DNA from: Prevotellamassilia timonensis
GTDB lineage: Bacteria; Bacteroidota; Bacteroidia; Bacteroidales; Bacteroidaceae
Assembly: GCF_900106785.1 (NCBI RefSeq)
Contig: NZ_LT629844.1
Span: forward strand, 664,985-728,984
Reading direction: 5' to 3'
DNA: 64,000 bases
The translations under genes and the position numbers were made by a program. The number at the start of each line of letters is the position of its first letter. The stretch's first letter is position 1. The notes under the pieces are model-generated. The model was not told where the DNA came from. It did not search any database and saw nothing but the letters and a program-made list of their open reading frames with translations. Shown here piece by piece: positions 58,313 through 64,000 of the stretch.

Positions 58313-60310
58313 CTAAAACATTTTTTCGGGATTGATAATAATCATTGTGGGCGCTCCGTCGGGTGTGATGGCCGGTGACTCGCAGCTGAAAAGTTGGCCA
58401 ATGAGTTCGCTCATTTCGGTGGTGGTGAGGTATTGGCCCACAGGCATGGCCACCTTGCGGGCGAGGGCCAGCGCAATGATGTGTCCGATGGTGGCGGCGG
58501 CATCAGCTTGCCCGGCAATGGCATCGGTCAGGATAGAGGTGACGAGGGCGGTAGGCGACAGGCCTTCAGTGCCGACGGGGGTGCCTGATATTTCGTAGGT
58601 GTTGGGGGCAGTGGTGGTGATGTCAAATCCCACCTCCTTGAGCTGCGGCATAATTTGTTCAAGCACAATGCCCTCAGAGGGTGACGTGGTGAATGGTTCG
58701 GGAAAGAGCATTTGCTGTGAGGGCGCTTTGTGTGCCTGCTGTTGCTTGATGTATCGCTCGTACAAGATGCGCATGTGCGCTTTGTGCTGGTCGATAAGTG
58801 CCAGCCCCGAGCTGATGCCCGTCACAATGTAGCGGCCGTTATATTGCAACAGGTCGGCGGCACTTTTGGCTTGCCACTCGTTTTGGTCGGGCAACGGCAG
58901 ATTGTTGTAGAGTGCGTTGTCTGACGGTTGTGGGAGGGCATCGGGCGTGGCAGACATGGTGTCACTTGCAGGGGACTCGTTGTTGTAATGACTCTCAATC
59001 TCAATGGTCGCATCACCTTGGTTGGCAGCTTGTGGTTGCTGGGCAGCCTGCCTTTGTGCGTTTTCGTAAATCTGCTGCCAGTCGAGTGGGGCAGGTGCGG
59101 GGTGGTGTGTGCGGTATGCTGCCGCAGAAGAGTTGTCGCTGCCATGTGGCGCAAAGTCATTGCTGCTGGCTTCGGCCTGGCTGCCTGTGTCGAAGGGGTT
59201 GAATGCCGTGTTGACATGAATGGTTGGCGGCGTAATGGGGGCAGACGACGCATTGAACTCGTTGTTGAACGTTGGTATGTCGGGACGCCCCTCGGTGTTG
59301 AAATCGATGGCTGGCACGGCGCCATATTTGCCCAACGACTCGCGGACAGCTGCCAGCAGAATTTGGAATATGGCGCTGTCGTCCTCAAACTTTATTTCAG
59401 TTTTTGTAGGGTGAATGTTGACATCAATGCGTGCGGGGTCAACCTCAAAGTTGATAAAGAACGGCACTTGTTGCCCGTCGGGAATTAGACGTTCGTAGGC
59501 TGTGAGTATGGCCTTGGCAAAATAAGGGTGGCGCATGAAACGTCCGTTGACGAAGAGATATTGGTGTGCATTCTTGCGTCGTGCTGCAGCGGGCATGCCC
59601 ACAAAACCGCTGATGTGTGCCAGTGTGGTGTCAACCTCAACCGGCACGAGGTGTTTGTCGATGCGGCGGCCGAATATGCCCACGATGCGTTGGCGGAAGT
59701 TGCCACCGGGCAAATCGAGCATGACACTGCCGCCAGAGTGGAGCGTGAAGGCAATGTCGGGGTGGGCGAGTGCTATGCGTTCAAACTCGCTTGTGATGTT
59801 GGCCAACTCTGTTTGGTTGGACTTTAAGAACTTGCGGCGCGCCGGTATGTTGAAAAACAAATTGCGCACAGCAAAGTTGGCTCCGGCCGGACAGGCCACA
59901 GGCTCTTGGCAAGTGACCTTTGACCCCTCGATGCAGATGCTCGTGCCAAGGTCTTTACCCTGCTGCTTGGTGCGCAGCTCAACTTGGGCCACAGCGGCTA
60001 TTGAGGCAAGCGCTTCGCCGCGAAAGCCCATGGTGCGCAGTGCAAACAGGTCGGTGGCCTGCTGAATTTTAGATGTGGCATGACGTTCAAATGACAAGCG
60101 TGCATCGGTGTCGCTCATGCCACAGCCGTTGTCAACCACCTGCACGAGTGTCTTGCCGGCATCTTCAACCACCACTTGTATGTGAGTGGCGCCGGCGTCG
60201 AGAGCGTTCTCAACCAACTCCTTTATGACAGATGCAGGACGCTGTATCACCTCGCCTGCAGCAATTTGGTTGGCCACAGAGTCGGGCAGCAGATGTATGA
60301 TATCACTCAT
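58313..60310 (-). CDS. mutL: DNA mismatch repair protein MutL
   Basis: 665 residues. GHKL ATPase motifs: IAAGEVIQRPASVIKELVENALDAGA near 16-41, DNGCGMSD near 62, FERHATSKI near 75, and GFRGEALASIAAV near 95. A variable Gln/Ala/Ser-rich linker occupies about residues 340-470. The C-terminal dimerisation domain contains LIDQHKAHMRILYERYI near 510, equivalent to the endonuclease motif DQHA(X)2E(X)4E, but the first Glu is Met, so nicking activity may be lost or altered. MutL couples mismatch recognition by MutS to repair. Downstream gene region is unremarkable; the start lies 17 nt from a PAL2 repeat. Confidence 0.96.
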   Translation of the reverse strand: MSDIIHLLPDSVANQIAAGEVIQRPASVIKELVENALDAGATHIQVVVEDAGKTLVQVVDNGCGMSDTDARLSFERHATSKIQQATDLFALRTMGFRGEALASIAAVAQVELRTKQQGKDLGTSICIEGSKVTCQEPVACPAGANFAVRNLFFNIPARRKFLKSNQTELANITSEFERIALAHPDIAFTLHSGGSVMLDLPGGNFRQRIVGIFGRRIDKHLVPVEVDTTLAHISGFVGMPAAARRKNAHQYLFVNGRFMRHPYFAKAILTAYERLIPDGQQVPFFINFEVDPARIDVNIHPTKTEIKFEDDSAIFQILLAAVRESLGKYGAVPAIDFNTEGRPDIPTFNNEFNASSAPITPPTIHVNTAFNPFDTGSQAEASSNDFAPHGSDNSSAAAYRTHHPAPAPLDWQQIYENAQRQAAQQPQAANQGDATIEIESHYNNESPASDTMSATPDALPQPSDNALYNNLPLPDQNEWQAKSAADLLQYNGRYIVTGISSGLALIDQHKAHMRILYERYIKQQQAHKAPSQQMLFPEPFTTSPSEGIVLEQIMPQLKEVGFDITTTAPNTYEISGTPVGTEGLSPTALVTSILTDAIAGQADAAATIGHIIALALARKVAMPVGQYLTTTEMSELIGQLFSCESPAITPDGAPTMIIINPEKMF

Positions 60311-60327
60311 ATAAATATATATAAGTA

Positions 60328-60490
60328 GGCGAAATTAGTAAACAGGCTGACGGGTAAGCAAGTAAGTTAGTCAAGTTTTTATACTCCTTATATATTCTGT
60401 CATTTAATACTATAAATACTCCAGAATATATTTACCTGTTAACTTGTCAACTTGTCACCCTGTTAACTCGTTTACTTATTCCGCCAACGT
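60328..60490. repeat. PAL2 palindromic repeat
   Basis: GTAGGCGAAATTAGTAAACAG at the left and inverted GTTTACTTATTCCGCCAACG at the right, with GTTAACTTGTCAACTTGTC units between. It fills the gap between the OstA-like stop (5 nt) and the mutL start (17 nt). Confidence 0.75.
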
Positions 60491-60495
60491 GGTTG

Positions 60496-62112
60496 TTATA
60501 ATTTTTGAAGAGGAGCCTCGCGCCTTATGCTTGGCTTCAGAGTTGTGCCCTCTTTTTTGCCACGCCAGTTGAACACGTCGTCAGGCGACAGAGGGCGTAT
60601 GTAGTCAAACCACGCAAAGCCCGGGAGCTTTGTGCGGTCGGCAGGTGCCAGTCCGATGGGGTAAAAGTAGCCGTGCGAGGCTGGCGCCCATATTTTGTAC
60701 AGCTTGCGGTTGCGCATAAACATGCGAGCCTGTGCGGTTTCGACATAGTTTTGGTAAAGGATTGTGCTATCCTTTTCGAGCGGGTAGTTCACCACCATTA
60801 CGTTGCCTATGGCGCGGTTTTCCTTCACCTCGCCCTGCGTGTCGAAGTAGGTGCGCATTTGTTGTGATGCCACCTGGTTAAAGTGTGTAGAGTCCACCCG
60901 TTCGATGGTAAGTGCCTGGCGGTCAACGTAAATAGAGTCGAGCGTGGAATCATTCATATAGGCATTGATTTCCTCGCCCACTATTTGCTTGTTGTCACTC
61001 CACACAATGGGGTCGCGGTAGAGCGTCACCTTTTTGGTACGCGATGAGAACACCAGCGAGTCAGCCACCATTTGCATGTCGGTGCGGAAAGCGCGAGCGT
61101 GGAAATAGCCGTGCAGCACACGGTATACAGAGTCCGTTTTAAGGTTGTACGAAAACATGCGCAAAGTGTCGGCATGCACATAGAGCGTATCCTTACCCTG
61201 TGAATAATCGCGTGCCAAAGCCCGTTTGGTGGCCATGGCCTCGCCAGTCAGTTCGTTGTAGCGGGCGTAACCGCCGGTGAGAATGTTCTTGTTTTTGGTG
61301 TCCTCGCACGACACGTTGCCGAGCCCCTCCATCACGCCCGTTTTCTTGTCGTAGTAAACCGTGTCACCCTGCATGATGCGGTCCTTGCCAAATGCTTTAG
61401 TCCCCTTGTACAGACGCACTTTTTCAGAAACCGTGTTATAAAAGCCATGCTCGGTGTAGATGCGGTCCTGTCCGGAATAGATGTTAGACTTGCCTACAAT
61501 TTCAGCCCATTTAGTGATGGTGTTGTAATGCAGTGTGTCGGTTATCAGTTTGAATTTAGGGTTCTTCAGCTCCACATTGTAATTAAACGTGGCCTTGCGT
61601 GTATCAGTGTGATATTCACCCCAGTCAGATGTCAGGTGGTTGTTGCCGTCAATCAGTTCGCCGCCTTCAAAGTAATATCCCACATTATACATGCGGTCGT
61701 AGTTGAGGCTGTCCGTGCGCATTATTTGGTTGCGGTGCGTCATGACCACGTTTTTGCGCATCTCGGCCATTTGGGTGCTGCCGTCGTAGTGCAGTTTGTC
61801 ACCTTTAAGTGTGAGAGTGTCGCCCTGCACGATGCGTACCCGTCCGAAAGCGTCAAACGTTTGTGAGTCATCATTCAGCACAGCGCTGTCGCAGTGCATC
61901 ACCATGCCCGCGTGTGCCAGTATCACGTTGCCGCTGAGTCGTTGCGCCTTGTTCATTTCGTATTCAGAGAAGCGCAAATTATCGGCATGTCGCAGCACAA
62001 TGCGTTCATTGTTATGAGTTTGTTTCTTTCGGTGTTGGTTGACATTGGGCAATGCGTATGCTGCACAGCCTGCCAATACTAATATATATAGGAGTATTTT
62101 TCTCACAATCAT
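60496..62112 (-). CDS. OstA/LptA-like periplasmic LPS-transport-related protein
   Basis: 538 residues from MIVRKILLYILVLAGCAAYA, a signal peptide; the open frame upstream passes through a promoter repeat. The OstA_2-type domain of beta-jellyroll strands is clear: VLRHADNLRFSEYEMNKAQRLSGNVILAHAGMVMHCDSAVLN near 35, FDAFGRVRIVQGDTLTLKGDKLHYDGSTQMAEMRKNVVM near 85, and further GNVSCEDTKNKNILTGGYARYN and ADSLVFSSRTKKVTLYRDPIVWSDNKQIVGEEINAY repeats. LptA/OstA proteins bind lipopolysaccharide as it crosses the periplasm; this long Bacteroidota form is assumed to act likewise. Upstream of mutL on the same strand and with its own repeat-borne promoter. Confidence 0.85.
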   Translation of the reverse strand: MIVRKILLYILVLAGCAAYALPNVNQHRKKQTHNNERIVLRHADNLRFSEYEMNKAQRLSGNVILAHAGMVMHCDSAVLNDDSQTFDAFGRVRIVQGDTLTLKGDKLHYDGSTQMAEMRKNVVMTHRNQIMRTDSLNYDRMYNVGYYFEGGELIDGNNHLTSDWGEYHTDTRKATFNYNVELKNPKFKLITDTLHYNTITKWAEIVGKSNIYSGQDRIYTEHGFYNTVSEKVRLYKGTKAFGKDRIMQGDTVYYDKKTGVMEGLGNVSCEDTKNKNILTGGYARYNELTGEAMATKRALARDYSQGKDTLYVHADTLRMFSYNLKTDSVYRVLHGYFHARAFRTDMQMVADSLVFSSRTKKVTLYRDPIVWSDNKQIVGEEINAYMNDSTLDSIYVDRQALTIERVDSTHFNQVASQQMRTYFDTQGEVKENRAIGNVMVVNYPLEKDSTILYQNYVETAQARMFMRNRKLYKIWAPASHGYFYPIGLAPADRTKLPGFAWFDYIRPLSPDDVFNWRGKKEGTTLKPSIRREAPLQKL

Positions 62113-62124
62113 TTCTTTTGGGTG

Positions 62125-62310
62125 CAAAGTTAGTGCAAGGCGAGCGAAATGCAAAATGAAAGTCCCGAGACTTTCAATTTTGTATTTCCGAGCCGCTGCC
62201 TAACTTGCGCGAAGCGAAAGTGCAAGGCGAGCGAAATGCAAAATGAAAGTCCCGCGACTTTCAATTTTGCATTTCCGAGCCGCCGCCTAACTTGCGCGAA
62301 AGCGAAAAGA
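62125..62310 (-). promoter_or_regulatory. Promoter-bearing tandem repeat upstream of the OstA-like gene
   Basis: Minus-strand TAACTTTG (62132-62125) with TTTG 19 nt upstream (62155-62152), 13 nt before the ATG. A second unit from about 62215 has the TTTG and the CGCTCGCCTTGCAC spacer, but its -7 box is lost (CACTTTCGC). The same spacer occurs at pgi. The 308-nt gap otherwise holds nothing but the left end of the ISAon1-type element. Confidence 0.75.
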
Positions 62311-62420
62311 AAGGCGCGAAAGTTGTAACAATGGTGAAAAAGTCATACATTTGCGTTATGATAGTATAGAGAAGTTTAATGGCGCACCCGACAAACCCTG
62401 TGGAGTAGGCCGTGCAGATG

Positions 62421-63509
62421 CTAACCCAAAACTGTTGCTAAACGATACATGAAGAATGGTATGTCTATGACTCCTTTTACTTGTGCACGAAAGCATTTGA
62501 TCTTTGAGTTCAACGATTCAGCTGAAGCGTTAGTCTTACGTCCGTCAAAGTAGTTCAGGATTTCATCCTCATAGAATCTGATGGTATCGCGTACGGACTT
62601 GATTTCACGCAGAGTGCAGGAAGCCACTTTCTCATACCACCCCTTGAAATTCTGTTTGGCAGTCTCCTTTGTGAGTTTCTTGTTTCTGAATATGGCTCTA
62701 AGGGAGTTGATCAGATTGTATGCTTCTTCAAGTTTTGGGTAGAGTGCGAAAAGTATCTTCGCACGCTTTTTCTGCGTTGCGCTCCACTTCTCTCGGCTCA
62801 TGGACAATTGCTTGCGACATCGTGTCTGTGCCTCTACAAGAGTCTCGCCATTTTCAAGCCTTTTGGGTTCAAAGCGAGTGTTCAGCCTCATAGGCTTTCT
62901 TCCGCGCTTGCTCTTCTTCCAGTTCTTCCCATGCCTTTTCCTCATTCGCTCGCGGTAAGCCTTTCTCTGCGCTGCCAGATTTTCGAGGTATTTGCGAAAC
63001 TCTGCCTTCTGTCTGTTCGCCTCCTTTACGGCTTTTCGTTTCAGGCGCAGGCGTATCTCTTCGCAGCCCTCTCCACCGCGTTTTACGACATGGAAGCAGT
63101 CACGTATGACTGTGGCTTTAGGGAATGCCTCTCGGGCTATGACACGCATGCAATCTGAGAGATCCATCGTGATATTCTCAACCATTTCACGCTTATCTGC
63201 AGGTAGTTGCATGAGAACCTTCAGTACGTCAGCAGGATTCGTTCCCTTGACTACTGCTATGATTGCACCCTTGCGACCATGGGCATCCTTGTTGTGAACG
63301 ATAGTGTACAGTTCGCCCTGGAGGGAGGTCTCGTCTATGCCTTGCTCCTTACCTACGTTTTGCGGAATAAGAATCCACTTGGATGCGTGATCCTTCTGCT
63401 CCCACGTCTCGAAGTTACTCAGGGCGTCCTTGTATCTTTTGGCAAACGTGGAGCTGTTAATCATGTACGTATAACCAATCTGACGAGCGGTTATCGTCTC
63501 AGAGTCCAT
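62421..63509 (-). CDS. ISAon1-family transposase (DDE type)
   Basis: 362 residues. DDE-type core with VENITMDLSDCMRVIAREAFPKATVIRDCFHVVKRGGEG (DLS plus D-x-FHV, the second Asp region) and a C-terminal ALYPKLEEAYNLINSLRAIFRNK, NYFDGRKTNASAESLNSKIKCFRAQVKGV with the expected Glu in ASAES. Its 5' end overlaps the preceding small ORF by 11 nt. The long basic insert (KRHGKNWKKSKRGRKP) probably binds DNA. Its reading frame is intact, so the element may be active. Confidence 0.88.
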   Translation of the reverse strand: MDSETITARQIGYTYMINSSTFAKRYKDALSNFETWEQKDHASKWILIPQNVGKEQGIDETSLQGELYTIVHNKDAHGRKGAIIAVVKGTNPADVLKVLMQLPADKREMVENITMDLSDCMRVIAREAFPKATVIRDCFHVVKRGGEGCEEIRLRLKRKAVKEANRQKAEFRKYLENLAAQRKAYRERMRKRHGKNWKKSKRGRKPMRLNTRFEPKRLENGETLVEAQTRCRKQLSMSREKWSATQKKRAKILFALYPKLEEAYNLINSLRAIFRNKKLTKETAKQNFKGWYEKVASCTLREIKSVRDTIRFYEDEILNYFDGRKTNASAESLNSKIKCFRAQVKGVIDIPFFMYRLATVLG

Positions 63510-63876
63510 TCGCCCTCTTTAAAAAAAGCGCGAAGTCCTTCGCGTATCGAGTGCCCTTATGCTTCAGTTCAAACTCCTTGTCAAGGTCAACACTTCTTGT
63601 TGTGCCATCCGGCATTGTCCAACGCCTTCTTCGTATGTGAAGTACCGCCTTCTTGTCTCGGGCTGGATAGTCAAGTAAACATGATTCTTCCCCAAAACCA
63701 TTGCTCACGGAATCCTTCATGTCTGGTGTGCGATTGTCGCGCTCATCCAGATAGATGTGAAGCTCTGTTGTGTAAAGAACATCCTTGTCCAGAGTACGCT
63801 GTGTTGCAAAGTCTGTCACCTCGAAATATTTAAGAACTCCTTCGGGGAGGAAATATGAGGCGAGGCCCTCATACAT
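63499..63876 (-). CDS. ISAon1-family transposase N-region protein
   Basis: 125 residues from MYEGLASYFLPEGVLKYFEV at 63876, which fits the usual start of these proteins; an ATG 24 nt earlier lies almost directly after a TACCTTTG box at 63912-63905 and would give a nearly leaderless message. The protein has VLHIRRRRWTMPDGTTRSVDLDKEFELKHKGTRYAKDFALFL, typical of the N-region partner. It overlaps the transposase ORF by 11 nt, so the two products are coupled or made by frameshift. Confidence 0.8.
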   Translation of the reverse strand: MYEGLASYFLPEGVLKYFEVTDFATQRTLDKDVLYTTELHIYLDERDNRTPDMKDSVSNGFGEESCLLDYPARDKKAVLHIRRRRWTMPDGTTRSVDLDKEFELKHKGTRYAKDFALFLKRANGL

Positions 63877-63904
63877 ATTTTTATTGCCATTCTGATTCAT
63901 AGTG

Positions 63905-63912
63905 CAAAGGTA
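63905..63912 (-). promoter_or_regulatory. -7 box of the ISAon1-type element
   Basis: Minus-strand TACCTTTG, inside the element near its inverted repeat. No -33 TTTG seen. Start of transcription near 63899 would exclude the most upstream ATG as a normal start. Confidence 0.45.
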
Positions 63913-64000
63913 CTACTTTTGGGCAATCATGTATCGTTTGGCAACTCAGTTTTTGGGTTAGCATCTGCACAGCCCTCCACAGGGTTTGTCGGGTGCGCCA

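Larger units (their letters stand above)
62380..64000 (-). mobile_element. ISAon1-type insertion sequence (complete, 1621 bp)
   Basis: Terminal inverted repeats of about 70 bp: TGGCGCACCCGACAAACCCT at 62380 and its inverse AGGGTTTGTCGGGTGCGCCA at the window end. Both continue with GTGCAGATGCTAACCCAAAA and AAACGATACATGA. It contains two overlapping transposase ORFs. The right flank is outside the window, so target duplication cannot be judged. Confidence 0.9.

Overview
The window looks like a Bacteroidales chromosome, most likely a Prevotella relative. This is inferred from Bacteroidota-type promoters (TTTG, 19-21 nt, TAnnTTTG), an Mfa/FimA-type (type V) fimbrial operon with DUF3575 and DUF3868 partners, Por/type IX-like C-terminal domains, a short Pgi, and ISAon1-type and IS110-type transposons. 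Gene density is moderate. Most long gaps are filled with families of palindromic repeats rather than with genes.

Layout. 1-1005: hipB and the 5' part of hipA (leftward). 1488-4346: two secreted proteins and a nitroreductase. 4350-4920: triplicated palindromic repeats. 4920-8027: pgi, a HAD phosphatase and tcdA (leftward), driven by a remarkable tandem promoter array at 8066-8360. 9099-11943: GH20 hexosaminidase, Nudix hydrolase and a hypothetical protein. 12222-18220: accessory stretch with two IS110-family elements (called ISB 12222-13805 and ISA 13977-15368 here), a VapE/DUF3874-like ATPase and many repeats. 18220-28182: an 11-gene Ter stress-response operon with three TerD proteins, a TerA-like protein, three TerY-type VWA proteins, AIM24, a PP2C phosphatase and a protein kinase (the TerY-phosphatase-kinase triad). 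A second ISB copy (28276-29859) follows. 29890-33045: an alpha-helical protein and a Sel1-repeat protein. 33046-35015: 2 kb of nested repeats. 35016-48544: a seven-gene leftward fimbrial operon ending in a 1807-residue surface protein. 48545-51405: repeats plus a second ISA copy (49714-51105). 51406-62112: housekeeping block (topA-aroK-speA, an OmpA-family porin, mutL, an OstA-like protein). 62380-64000: a complete ISAon1-type element.

The most informative signal is in ISA. Its 275-nt left non-coding end carries a canonical promoter followed by two internal loops with the architecture of an IS110 bridge RNA. The first loop contains guides matching the two sides of the actual insertion site. 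The second contains guides matching the element's own right and left ends. Both ISA copies sit at the same GC dinucleotide of one repeat family (PAL1), as the guides predict.

A second unusual signal is a family of tandem repeats that carry a promoter in each intact unit. They stand in front of three unrelated housekeeping genes (pgi, topA and the OstA-like gene).

Names PAL1, PAL2, PAL3, MITE-A, MITE-B, ISA and ISB are labels used only in this report.
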